In this document: positions 28,902-36,979 of the stretch, in pieces
Layout: each line of letters opens with the position of its first letter
Position numbering within the stretch: the first letter of the stretch is position 1
Source: Paratractidigestivibacter sp963605405
GTDB taxonomy: Bacteria > Actinomycetota > Coriobacteriia > Coriobacteriales > Atopobiaceae
DNA: 59,592 nt
Direction: 5' to 3'
NCBI GenBank assembly: GCA_963605405.1
Contig: CAVCUP010000015.1
Coordinates: forward strand, 1 to 59,592
The notes under the pieces: generated by a model
The model's database searches: none
What the model saw: only the letters and a program-made list of their open reading frames with translations
What the model was told of the DNA's origin: nothing
Position numbers and translations under genes: made by a program

Positions 28902-30158
28902 GGCCAGCTTGGCGATAAGCGCCTCGAGCTTGTCCATACCCTCGTCGACCTGCTCGACCGTGATGACCAGCGGCGGCAGGAAGCGGACGATGGAGTCGCC
29001 GATGTGGTTGAGAACGAGGCCGGCGGCGAGCCCCTCATCCACGAGCTCGTTGGCAATAGGCACGTCGAGCTGGGCGCCGCGCAGAAGGCCGCGGCCGCGG
29101 ACCTCCGTCACGTGCGGCATGGCCTGCAGGCGATGGCGCAGGTGCTTGCCCACGGCGATGACGTGCTCGCCCATATCCTGGTCGCGCAGCTCATCGATAG
29201 TGGCGCGCGCGGCCGCGACGGCGAGCGCGTTGCCGCCGAAGGTGGAGCCGTGGTCGCCGGGGTGCAGCAGGTCGGCGACCTCGGCGCGGGCGGCGAAGGC
29301 GCCCATGGGGAAGCCGTCGGCGATGCCCTTGGCCATGCTCACGATGTCGGGCACGATGCCGGAGCGCTGGAAGCAGAAGGGGGCGCCGCAGCGATAGAAG
29401 CCGGTCTGTACCTCGTCGATGATGAGCATGAGGCCCTTCTCGTCGCAGAGCTCTCGAACGGCGCGCAGGTAGTCGTAGTCGGCAGGCCAGACACCGCCCT
29501 CGCCCTGGACGCACTCGAGAATCACGGCGCACACGGGCCCGCACTCCTCGCTCGGGCTCTCCACGAAGGCGCGCAGGGCCTCGATGTCGTTCAGGGGCAC
29601 GCTGGCAAAGCCCTGGGGCATCGGCCGGAAGGTGGAGTGGAAGACGTCCTGGCCCGTGGCCGCGAGGGTCGCGAGGGATCGGCCGTGGAAGGACTTCTTC
29701 GCGCTGACCACGCCGTACGCGCCGTCGAGGTTCTTCTCGCCCCAGCGGCGGGCGAGCTTGATGGCGCCCTCGTTGGCCTCGAGGCCCGAGTTGCAGAAGA
29801 AGGTCTTCCACTGGATACCCGCGGAACCGGTGTCGTGGCCGGACTCGTCGGTGATGCGGGAAAGCAGCGTGGAGATGCCGTTGGCGAGCTCGCCGCGGTT
29901 CTCGACATAGTAGTAGTTGCCGACCTGCCAGAGCTTGTCGACCTGCTCCTTCAGAGCCGCCGCCACCACGGGGTTCGCGTGGCCGAGGGAGGCGCAGCCG
30001 ATTCCGCCGAGGAAATCGAGGTAGTCGTTGCCCTCGGAATCGGTGAGAACGGCGCCGGAGCCCTTGACGAACTCAACCGGGAGACGGCCGTAGGTCGGCA
30101 TCAGGTACTGCTCATCGAGGGCCTTGACCTCGGCGGGAACGGTGGAGAAATCAGACAT
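28899..30158 (-). CDS. argD: Acetylornithine aminotransferase
   Basis: A 419-residue class III PLP-dependent aminotransferase that converts N-acetylglutamate semialdehyde to N-acetylornithine in arginine synthesis. FCNSGLEANEGAIKLAR (about 121-137) binds the cofactor phosphate, D248-E249 lies in LMLIIDEVQTG, and K277 in SMAKGIADGFPMG is the Schiff-base lysine. STFGGN is intact. The start at 30158 (MSDFSTV) has GAGG five bases upstream, consistent with the 13-base gap to argB. Last gene of argC-J-B-D, which supports argD over ornithine or succinylornithine transaminase. Confidence 0.95.
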   Translation of the reverse strand: MSDFSTVPAEVKALDEQYLMPTYGRLPVEFVKGSGAVLTDSEGNDYLDFLGGIGCASLGHANPVVAAALKEQVDKLWQVGNYYYVENRGELANGISTLLSRITDESGHDTGSAGIQWKTFFCNSGLEANEGAIKLARRWGEKNLDGAYGVVSAKKSFHGRSLATLAATGQDVFHSTFRPMPQGFASVPLNDIEALRAFVESPSEECGPVCAVILECVQGEGGVWPADYDYLRAVRELCDEKGLMLIIDEVQTGFYRCGAPFCFQRSGIVPDIVSMAKGIADGFPMGAFAARAEVADLLHPGDHGSTFGGNALAVAAARATIDELRDQDMGEHVIAVGKHLRHRLQAMPHVTEVRGRGLLRGAQLDVPIANELVDEGLAAGLVLNHIGDSIVRFLPPLVITVEQVDEGMDKLEALIAKLA

Positions 30159-30171
30159 GCGCGCCTCTTTC

Positions 30172-31047
30172 CTAGTCCTGGGTAAACATCGTGCCGCAAC
30201 CCGCGTCGGTAAAGATCTCGAGCAGCAGCGAGTGGTCCGCCTTGCCGTTGACGATGACGACCTGCTGCACGCCGGAGTCGAGGGCCTCGGCAACGGAGCG
30301 TATCTTCGGAATCATACCGCCGTCGAGCTTACCGGAGGCGAGAAGCTCGTGGGTCTCGCTGCGCGTCATCTGGGCGATAAGGCTGTCCGGGTCGGCGACG
30401 TCCTCGAGCAGGCCGTCGACATCGGTAAGGTAGATGAGCTTGTCGGCGCCCATGGCCTCGGCGATCTTTCCGGCGGCGACGTCGGCGTTGATGTTGAGGA
30501 AGCCGTCCGGCGCGCAGCCCACCGACGCCACGACCGGAATGTAGCCGTCGTCGAGGATGGTGTTGATAAGGCTCGTGTCCACCTCGCGGATGCGGCCCAC
30601 GCGCCCGAGCTCGGGGTCGATGACCTCGGCCTTGAGGGTCTTGCCGTCGGCGCCGGAGATGCCCACCGCGTTGTGGCCGTACTCGTTGAGCGCCCATACG
30701 AGCTCCTGGTTGACCTTGCCGACGAGAACCTCGCGCACGGCCTCCATAGTGTCCGGGTCGGTCACGCGCAGGCCGTCCTTGAACTTAACGGGGACGTTCA
30801 GGCGCGTGAGCAGGGCGTTGATCGCCTTGCCGCCTCCGTGGACGAGGACAACGCGCACGCCCATGAGCTTCATGAGCTCGATGTCGGCGACCACGCGCTG
30901 GCAGAGCTCGGGGTCCTCCATTGCCGATCCGCCGTACTTGATGACGAAGGTCTTGCCGTTCATCTTGTTGATCCAGGGCAGCGCCTCGATCAGGGTCTCG
31001 GCCTTGGCGGCCGCGGCGTCGCGCTGCTGGATATCGCGCTTCTTCAT
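30172..31047 (-). CDS. argB: Acetylglutamate kinase
   Basis: A 291-residue amino acid kinase that phosphorylates N-acetylglutamate, the second step of arginine synthesis and often the point of arginine feedback inhibition. FVIKYGGSAM near the N terminus, VLVHGGGKAINALL, GKTLKAEVIDPELG, LNINADVAAGKIAEAM and LIYLTDVDGLL are all standard. The N-terminal helix upstream of the first strand (about 1-30) is the type found in arginine-sensitive hexameric enzymes, so feedback inhibition by arginine is plausible. The start at 31047 has AAAGG ten bases upstream. Confidence 0.96.
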   Translation of the reverse strand: MKKRDIQQRDAAAAKAETLIEALPWINKMNGKTFVIKYGGSAMEDPELCQRVVADIELMKLMGVRVVLVHGGGKAINALLTRLNVPVKFKDGLRVTDPDTMEAVREVLVGKVNQELVWALNEYGHNAVGISGADGKTLKAEVIDPELGRVGRIREVDTSLINTILDDGYIPVVASVGCAPDGFLNINADVAAGKIAEAMGADKLIYLTDVDGLLEDVADPDSLIAQMTRSETHELLASGKLDGGMIPKIRSVAEALDSGVQQVVIVNGKADHSLLLEIFTDAGCGTMFTQD

Positions 31048-31166
31048 AGGGTTGGGACCTTTCGGTGGGCATGTGTTCGATGGGATCGCGATTCTGGCGA
31101 GAAGAGCCGCAGGCTGTCCTCGCCGGGCCGGCGAATGACGCATGGGGGGCTCTTCCTTCACGTCGT

Positions 31167-32459
31167 TTACGTACGGTAATCCCCGTTGATGGTCACGTAA
31201 TCGTGCGTCAGGTCGCAGGTCCAGATCCGGCAGGCGGCCTCCCCGTCGTGCAGGTCGACCACGATGTCGATCTCGGGCGCCTCGAAGCGGCGCAGCATGT
31301 CGTCCTCGTCCATGGGGACGGTGAGGCCCGCGCGGCACACGGGCACGCCCATGAAGTCGATGTCCACGCGCGTCTGGTCGAAGGGCACGCCGCACTTGCC
31401 GGCGGCGGCGGCCACGCGGCCCCAGTTGGCGTCGTGGCCAAAGATAGCGGTCTTGACCAGCGGCGAGTTCGCGATGGAACGCGCCACGGTATCGGCCGCG
31501 TCGTCGTCGGAGGCGCCGAGGACGTTCACCGTCACGAGCTTCGTGGCGCCCTCGCCGTCGGCCGCGATTTTTCTGGCCAGCTCGCCGCAAACGGCCTTGA
31601 TGCCGGCGGCGACCACCTCGTAGGCGGCCGAGCCGACCTCAATGACCTCGCCCGCAGGGGCGGCCTTGCCCGTGGCGAGCAGGATAGCGGTGTCGTTCGT
31701 GGAGGTGTCCGAGTCGACCGTGACCTTGTTGAAGGTCTGCTTCACGGCGGCGAGGAGCGCCTCATGCGCGGCCTCCTCGGAAAGAGGCGCGTCCGTGGAC
31801 ATCACGCAGAGCATGGTGGCCATGTTCGGCTGGATCATGCCGGAGCCCTTGACGAAGCCGCCCAGGCGGATGGTGTAAGGAGTGCCGTCAGAGGCGGTCA
31901 GAACACCCTCGAACGAGGCCTCCTTAGGCACGGTGTCCGTGGTCATTACGGCACAGGCGGCGTCGTGGGCGGCCTGTGCCGAGCGCTCAAGCGAGGCTAC
32001 GGCGTCGGCGACGCCCTGCTCGAAGGGCGTGAAGTCGAGCTCCGCGCCGATGACGCCGGTGGAGGCCACAAGCACGTCGGAGGCGTCGCAGTCGAGAACG
32101 GAGGCCACGTGGCCGGCGGTCCTCCTCGCCACCTCCAGGCCGGGCTCGCCGGTGGCGGCGTTCGCGTTGCCGGAGTTGAGAATCACGGCACGCGCACGGC
32201 CGTTGGCCACGTTCTCGCGCGAGACGGTCACGGGCGCCGCGCAGAACCGGTTGGTGGTAAAGGTGCCGGCAGCCACGCAGGTCTCGTCGGCGGCGACGAG
32301 CGCCATGTCGCGGCGGTTCGGGTCGCGGCGGAAGCCGGCGTGCAGGCCGGCGGCCCTCACGCCCTGAGCGGCGCAGACGCCGCCCTCGCAGGGCGCGAAG
32401 CCGAAGGCCTCGGGGGTGTCCTTGGGCGTGGGGACCTCAAGGGGCTTGAACTCGGTCAT
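31167..32459 (-). CDS. argJ: Bifunctional glutamate N-acetyltransferase / ornithine acetyltransferase
   Basis: A 430-residue Ntn-type enzyme that recycles the acetyl group from acetylornithine to glutamate; many bacterial forms also make acetylglutamate from acetyl-CoA. The autocleavage site lies in KGSGMIQPNMATML, with nucleophile T215 after A214 producing alpha and beta chains. AVILNSGNANA and AGVPFDQTRVDIDF-like segments are present. The C terminus ends in DYVTINGDYRT, as is typical. SD GAAGGA stands seven bases before the ATG. No argA or argE lies in the window, consistent with a cyclic pathway that ArgJ supports. Confidence 0.96.
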   Translation of the reverse strand: MTEFKPLEVPTPKDTPEAFGFAPCEGGVCAAQGVRAAGLHAGFRRDPNRRDMALVAADETCVAAGTFTTNRFCAAPVTVSRENVANGRARAVILNSGNANAATGEPGLEVARRTAGHVASVLDCDASDVLVASTGVIGAELDFTPFEQGVADAVASLERSAQAAHDAACAVMTTDTVPKEASFEGVLTASDGTPYTIRLGGFVKGSGMIQPNMATMLCVMSTDAPLSEEAAHEALLAAVKQTFNKVTVDSDTSTNDTAILLATGKAAPAGEVIEVGSAAYEVVAAGIKAVCGELARKIAADGEGATKLVTVNVLGASDDDAADTVARSIANSPLVKTAIFGHDANWGRVAAAAGKCGVPFDQTRVDIDFMGVPVCRAGLTVPMDEDDMLRRFEAPEIDIVVDLHDGEAACRIWTCDLTHDYVTINGDYRT

Positions 32460-32558
32460 ATATAGGTCCTTCGTGGGTAGGCGGGCGGAGTCTCGCGGCG
32501 GCGCGGCCTCGCGGCACGCGGGGCCGACCGGGTCGCTCGAGAGCGCCTCTTTTCGCAG

Positions 32559-33635
32559 CTAGATGAGGGGGGCGGCGACGTCGATGGCCGTGGTCTCGGG
32601 AAGGCCGCAGACGATGTTCGCGCACTGCATGGCCTGGGCAGCCGCGCCCTTGCCGAGGTTGTCGATGGCGCAGGAGGCGACGATCATGCGGCGGCGTCGG
32701 TCGTCGAGGGCCACGCCCACCTGCGCGCGGCCGGTCGCGGCAACGGAGCTCGTGGAGGGCATAGAGCCGGCAGGAAGCGTGCTGACCAGCGCCTCGTTGG
32801 CGTAGCGGCCCTCATAGGCGGCCTGGACCTGCTCGGCCGTGACGCCGTCGGCGGCCTCGATGTACACGGTGGCGAGAAGCCCGCGGGTAAGCGGCGCGAG
32901 ATGCGGGGTGAAGACCACGTTCATCTGGCGACCGGCGACCTCGGAGAGCGTCTGCTCGATCTCGGGCGTGTGGCGGTGCTTGGCCACGCCGTAGGCCTCG
33001 ACGGACTCGTTCGCGTGGCAATAGTGCGTGCGGGCATTACAGCCGCGGCCGGCGCCCGAGACGCCCGAGATGGCATCGGAGATGACGAGGTCGCCCTTGG
33101 CGAGGCCGGCGGCGAGGGCGGGCGATGCGGCGAGCGCCGTGGCCGTGGGGTAGCAGCCCGGCACGGCCACGAGGACGGCCTCGCCGGCAGCGCGCTTCTT
33201 CGCAAGGCCCAAGAGGCCGTCGCGGTTGAGCTCGGGCAGGCCGTAGACGGTCTGGGAGAGCAGCTCGGGGCTCGTGTGGGGCGTGTTGTACCAGGCCTCG
33301 TAGGTCTCGGCATCGTGAATGCGGTAGTCGGCCGAGAGATCGAGGACGGTCACGCCGGCGGCGAGCAGCTGCGGCGTGAGGGCGAGCGAGGCGGTGTGCG
33401 GCACGGCCAGGAAGGCGATGTCCGCCGCCTCCGCGATCTTCTCGGGCTCGGGGAGGCTCAGCTCAAGGTCGGTCACGCCCTCGAAGCTCGGGTACACGGC
33501 CGCGAGCCTGGTGCCGGCCTCCTTGCGGTCCGTGGCCATGACGAGCTCCATGCCCGGGTGGTTGAGCACGAGGCGGCAGACCTCGACGCCGGCGTAACCC
33601 GTGGCTCCGACAACACAGACCTTTATGCATTCCAT
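32559..33635 (-). CDS. argC: N-acetyl-gamma-glutamyl-phosphate reductase
   Basis: A 358-residue NADPH-dependent reductase that makes N-acetylglutamate semialdehyde. The dinucleotide fold opens with VCVVGATGYAGVEV (about 6-19), and the catalytic cysteine is C161 in VPGCYPTATALA. ISDAISGVSGAGR and the His in FTPHLAPLTRG are the other active-site segments. The start at 33635 (MECIKV) has AGAGGG nine bases upstream; longer readings run through the operator and are rejected. First gene of argC-J-B-D, directly downstream of a palindromic operator. Confidence 0.96.
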   Translation of the reverse strand: MECIKVCVVGATGYAGVEVCRLVLNHPGMELVMATDRKEAGTRLAAVYPSFEGVTDLELSLPEPEKIAEAADIAFLAVPHTASLALTPQLLAAGVTVLDLSADYRIHDAETYEAWYNTPHTSPELLSQTVYGLPELNRDGLLGLAKKRAAGEAVLVAVPGCYPTATALAASPALAAGLAKGDLVISDAISGVSGAGRGCNARTHYCHANESVEAYGVAKHRHTPEIEQTLSEVAGRQMNVVFTPHLAPLTRGLLATVYIEAADGVTAEQVQAAYEGRYANEALVSTLPAGSMPSTSSVAATGRAQVGVALDDRRRRMIVASCAIDNLGKGAAAQAMQCANIVCGLPETTAIDVAAPLI

Positions 33636-33656
33636 TGTGCTTATCCCTCTACAATC

Positions 33657-33682
33657 TTGCATATTCTCTTCTATATATGCAA
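33657..33682 (-). promoter_or_regulatory. Palindromic operator upstream of argC (probable ArgR box)
   Basis: An 8-bp inverted repeat TTGCATAT/ATATGCAA separated by ten bases, 22 bp upstream of the argC start. The TGCATA half-sites resemble actinobacterial ARG boxes bound by ArgR. The site overlaps an AT-rich -10-like TATATA, so binding would block transcription. No argR gene is present here. Confidence 0.65.
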
Positions 33683-33827
33683 TAAACACGTATTTTGACG
33701 CGGAGACAATACACTCCGGCCATAACTGCGTCAACTTCGGCCGCGACGCGGCCACGCGATGGACACATTTACGCCCGTCGCGGGGAGCCGCGGCCCACGG
33801 CCCGGCCGCCCCGCGACGGGCGCGGGC

Positions 33828-34415
33828 CTAGTCCATGAGGACGATGCCCTCCTTGACGCGCTCGACGACCTCGTCGGAGACGTAATACTTCACGATCTCC
33901 AACCCGAACCAGGTAGCCGTGGCCATGCCCTGGCTCGTGATCACGTTGCCGTCGCGCACGGCCTTGGCGTCCGCCTCGAGCTGGGCGCCGTTATCCACAA
34001 GCACCTGCTGGAAGTGCGGGTTCGCGGTCGCGCGCCTACCGGCGAGGATGCCGAGCTCGGCCAGAATGGAGGGAGAGGCGCAGATGGCGGCCACTCCCCT
34101 GCCCTCGGCGGCGTGCTTCTTCAGGGCATCGCCGAGGGGCTCGCAGGCCTTGAGGTTCGGCATGCCGGGAATGCCGCCCGGAAGGACGAGCATGTCGTAG
34201 GCGTCGAAGTCGAAGCCCTCGTCGTAGATGGTGCGGTCGGCCACCACGGTGACCTCGCGGGAAGAAGTGACCGCGAGGTTCTCGCTCACGGAGACCATAT
34301 CGCACGGGATGCCCGCGCGGAAGAGCAGGTCAACGACGGCGATGGCCTCGACCTCCTCGAAGCCGTCGGCGAAGAAGACAGCGACGCGCTTATCGGTAAC
34401 TTGGGTGAATCCCAT
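33828..34415 (-). CDS. DJ-1/PfpI-family protein
   Basis: A 195-residue class I glutamine amidotransferase-like protein of the DJ-1/PfpI superfamily. The nucleophile elbow cysteine is C112 in AAICASPSIL, and the conserved acidic residue near E20-E21 lies in FFADGFEEVEAI. LVLPGGIPGMPNL is intact. Family members include DJ-1 itself, YajL/ThiJ and PfpI, with roles in glyoxal detoxification or protein repair, so the exact role is open. It starts seven bases after the stop of an upstream PTS EIIA gene and is surely co-transcribed with it, an unusual pairing. Confidence 0.88.
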   Translation of the reverse strand: MGFTQVTDKRVAVFFADGFEEVEAIAVVDLLFRAGIPCDMVSVSENLAVTSSREVTVVADRTIYDEGFDFDAYDMLVLPGGIPGMPNLKACEPLGDALKKHAAEGRGVAAICASPSILAELGILAGRRATANPHFQQVLVDNGAQLEADAKAVRDGNVITSQGMATATWFGLEIVKYYVSDEVVERVKEGIVLMD

Positions 34416-34422
34416 GGCGCAC

Positions 34423-34878
34423 CTACCCCTCGATCCCGGAATTGACGGCGGTCGCGATCTCGGACGCGCTCGAGCTCGTGCGCACCAGGCCCTTGAAGCC
34501 GTCGTTCATGAGCAGCACCGCGGTCTTCGAGAGCAGGCGAATGTGCTCGCGGCCGCCCTCCTCCTCAGGGACCATGAGCGCGATCGCGCAGGTCACGGGC
34601 TTCTCGTCGAAGCTCGGCCAATCGAGGGGCTCGTTGTTCTTGAGGACGATCACGGAGGCGCGCTTGACGGCGGGGGTCTTTGCGTGCGGGATGGCGAAGC
34701 CGTCGGTCATGCCCGTCTCGCCCATTGACTCGCGGGCAAGGAACGCCTGGTAAAGGGCATCGGCGTCATCCGCGATCCCGAGCTCCGCCGCCTTCTCGGA
34801 GATAAGGCGCAGCGCCTCCTCGCGCGTGCGCGCCTCCTGGCCCAGAAGAACGTTGCATTCCTTGACGAACTCACTCAC
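34423..34878 (-). CDS. Orphan PTS EIIA domain protein (fructose/mannitol type), GTG start
   Basis: A 151-residue single-domain EIIA with the phosphorylatable H65 in DGFAIPHAKT. It is a paralog of the EIIA at 18160-18618, sharing the active-site block and overall length. It starts with GTG, preceded by AAAGGA seven bases upstream. No EIIB/EIIC genes adjoin it; the next gene is a DJ-1-type protein seven bases on. An AT-rich stretch upstream contains TATACT and two GTTCATA repeats, giving a likely promoter and possible operator. It could supply a remote EIIBC or be regulatory. Confidence 0.9.
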   Translation of the reverse strand: MSEFVKECNVLLGQEARTREEALRLISEKAAELGIADDADALYQAFLARESMGETGMTDGFAIPHAKTPAVKRASVIVLKNNEPLDWPSFDEKPVTCAIALMVPEEEGGREHIRLLSKTAVLLMNDGFKGLVRTSSSASEIATAVNSGIEG

Positions 34879-35079
34879 GTAGGCATCCTTTCCCTCGGTT
34901 CATATACGTTCATAAGTATAGATGCGCGCGGGGACCGGCCCCGACGCCGGGTGCCAAGCCGTAATCCTCGCGTAAACCGTTCGATGGGGAGAAGCGCGCG
35001 GGGGCCGGGGCTCGGTCGGAGCCGCAGCGGAAAGCCGGCTCCGGGGCGCCTCTTGCCGCCGGGGCGTCCGCCTCTGGCA

Positions 35080-36051
35080 CTACTTATCGCCGAACATGTT
35101 CCTTTCGGCGAACTCGGCCTGAACAGTACGGAGCATGAGCTCGACGTCGTCGAGGCCCAGGTGCACCTCGGACTCGTCCGCGGCCAGGGTGCCGCGACGG
35201 CGCGCCCAGTTCTCGAGCGTGGCGGGGCGGCTCTCGCGCGGAAGGGTACGGACCTCAGGGTCGACGCGGCGGCAGATGTCTCGCGAGTCGATAACGGTGA
35301 TGCGGCCCGCCTTGCGCGCCTCGGCGTAGCCAGCGATGTTCAGCGTGAACCACGAGTCCTCGAACGCGGCATTGTGCGCCATGTAGGGGCACGCGAGCAT
35401 CGCCTGCAAGATCGCGTCCTGCATCGCGGCGTTCTGGCGCAGGGGCGCGCAGTCCTTGAGGTCGCCCCAAGTAATGTGATGGATGAACTCGAGGGGGACG
35501 CCCTTCTCGGCATACATCGGGGGGATGCCGCAGTAACCCGCGAAGGCGTCGTGGGGCTTGGCGTCGGCTGCGAGCTCCATGAACTCGAGGCCGATGTTGA
35601 CCACGTAGCCGCGGGCGGGGTCGCGGTCGGTCGTCTCGATGTCGATGCCCATCACCATGCCCGAGACGGGGGCGTCCACATAGGCGATGTTCAGGTCCTC
35701 GAGGCCGGGGCCGGCGAGCGCCGCCACCTCGGAGTCGGAGCGGTGCTGCATGCGGGCAACGGCGCGGACGAGGTCCGCGTCGGGCAGCTTGCGCGAAAGC
35801 GCGGAAGGCGATGTGTCGCGGAGCTTGTCCGCGCCGATTCGGTCGCAGACGTCGCGGTTGCGGTCCACGAGCGAGAGCACAAGGTCGAAGCCGAAGGGCT
35901 CCTTGCCCGCCGGCGCGGACTTCCAGGCGTCGATGAGCGTCTTTATGGCGTCCTCGTTCTTTATGCGCTCGGCCTGCAGGGACGCGTCGTCGCAGACGAG
36001 GCCCGGCAGGACAAAGGCGCTCGCGAGGTCGATTGCCTGGCTGAGTTCCAT
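35080..36051 (-). CDS. DEDDh-type 3'-5' exonuclease domain protein
   Basis: A 323-residue protein with a DnaQ-like nuclease domain in the C-terminal half. Catalytic residues: D137 and E139 in GIDIETTD, D232 in AHNAAFEDSW, and H297 with D301/D302 in EVHLGLDDVEL, which fits the DEDDh pattern. The N-terminal 125 residues are not recognised. It is not the DNA polymerase III epsilon subunit by neighbourhood, and could act in DNA or RNA trimming. SD AAAGAG lies five bases before the ATG. Single gene, with a terminator upstream. Confidence 0.82.
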   Translation of the reverse strand: MELSQAIDLASAFVLPGLVCDDASLQAERIKNEDAIKTLIDAWKSAPAGKEPFGFDLVLSLVDRNRDVCDRIGADKLRDTSPSALSRKLPDADLVRAVARMQHRSDSEVAALAGPGLEDLNIAYVDAPVSGMVMGIDIETTDRDPARGYVVNIGLEFMELAADAKPHDAFAGYCGIPPMYAEKGVPLEFIHHITWGDLKDCAPLRQNAAMQDAILQAMLACPYMAHNAAFEDSWFTLNIAGYAEARKAGRITVIDSRDICRRVDPEVRTLPRESRPATLENWARRRGTLAADESEVHLGLDDVELMLRTVQAEFAERNMFGDK

Positions 36052-36089
36052 GTGTGCTCTTTTCCCGTGTGGCCGAAGGGCGGCCGATT

Positions 36090-36122
36090 AAGAAAGCCGC
36101 GCGGGCAAGATGCCCGCGCGGC
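36090..36122 (-). terminator. Intrinsic terminator after the nitroreductase gene
   Basis: Perfect 12-bp arms GCCGCGCGGGCA/TGCCCGCGCGGC (36096-36107 with 36111-36122) and a three-base loop, followed on the minus strand by TTTCTTAAT. It separates the nitroreductase from the exonuclease gene. Confidence 0.85.
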
Positions 36123-36167
36123 CCTCTAGGCTAGCAGATGAGCGGAAGTCGCGCCGTCGCGCCACAG

Positions 36168-36695
36168 CTACTCGGCACAAAAGACGCGGCCCTCGCGGCG
36201 AGCAGGCGGCTCGGGCTTGGCGCCGTCCCAGTAGCCGAGGGCGCAGTGGCCGATGCCCTCGTAGTCGCCCTCGACGCCGAGCTCCGCCAGGATGGCCTTG
36301 CCCTCCTCGGAATCGAACTCCTCCTTGGCGCGGTGGATCCAGATGCTCGCGAGGCCGAGCGACTCGGCGGCGACCATGAGGTTGCCCATGGTCAGGGCGC
36401 CGTCGTAGACGTGAGTGGCGACGGAGCGGTCAGCAAGCACGACGAGCATGGCGGGGGCGCCGTAGAAGGGGTCGAACTCGGGGCCCTTGCCCATGATCTG
36501 CGCGTTCATGCGGCTGATACGGTCACGGAGCTCCTTGTTCGTCACCTTGAGGATGATGGTGGACTGGCGCCCCATGCCGGAAGCGGCATAGAGACCGGCC
36601 TCGACGACGGCATCGATATCTGCGGCGGAGGGCATCTGATCGATGAACTTGCGGCAGCTGCGGCGGTTGACCATAGACGCAATGGTTTCGTTCAT
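36168..36695 (-). CDS. Nitroreductase-family oxidoreductase
   Basis: A 175-residue FMN-dependent nitroreductase-like enzyme. MVNRRSCRKFIDQMP (about 8-22) is the typical flavin-phosphate segment, followed by AASGMGRQSTIILKV, and YGAPAMLVVLAD in the middle. GYWDGAKPEPPARREG near the C terminus matches the usual RPLEE-like end. Its substrate (nitroaromatic, quinone or other) cannot be inferred. The start at 36695 has AAAGGA six bases upstream; the open frame continues upstream into a repeat element and is not used. Confidence 0.9.
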   Translation of the reverse strand: MNETIASMVNRRSCRKFIDQMPSAADIDAVVEAGLYAASGMGRQSTIILKVTNKELRDRISRMNAQIMGKGPEFDPFYGAPAMLVVLADRSVATHVYDGALTMGNLMVAAESLGLASIWIHRAKEEFDSEEGKAILAELGVEGDYEGIGHCALGYWDGAKPEPPARREGRVFCAE

Positions 36696-36774
36696 GGCTC
36701 GTCCTTTCTCGTGGGGGATACGGCAATTGTAGTCACCCGTAAGCGCCTCGCCTTTGCATGACGCGCCTTCATGC

Positions 36775-36934
36775 TCAAAAAATCGCGATTCTGCGTGCTT
36801 TGTTGCGTATTTGATGCCGTGCAATGGGACCGCCAACTGGGAAAACGTCGCGTACGGCACCAGACGGCTACCCATACGACGTCTCAATACCCCGCGCGAA
36901 GGCCGTTTCGACACGCAGAATCGAGAAAAAATGA
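36775..36934. mobile_element. Intergenic element A with terminal inverted repeats (left of nuclease gene 1)
   Basis: About 160 bp with inverted ends: left 36775-36797 carries CGATTCTGCGTG and right 36912-36934 its exact complement, with A/T runs outside. The interior contains CGCCAACTGGGAAAACGTCG. It is related in inverted orientation to element B at 38160-38324 and more distantly to element C. No coding capacity; MITE-like in size. No target duplication is obvious. Confidence 0.7.
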
Positions 36935-36979
36935 TCCCGGAAGGCCGGAATCGAAGCCCCGAGGCCTGTTCGGGCCTCG

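Noticed and set aside
36775..36934. Element A as a simple rho-independent terminator
   Set aside because: The inverted ends are about 115 bp apart and a homologous element occurs at the other side of the gene; size and layout do not fit a terminator.
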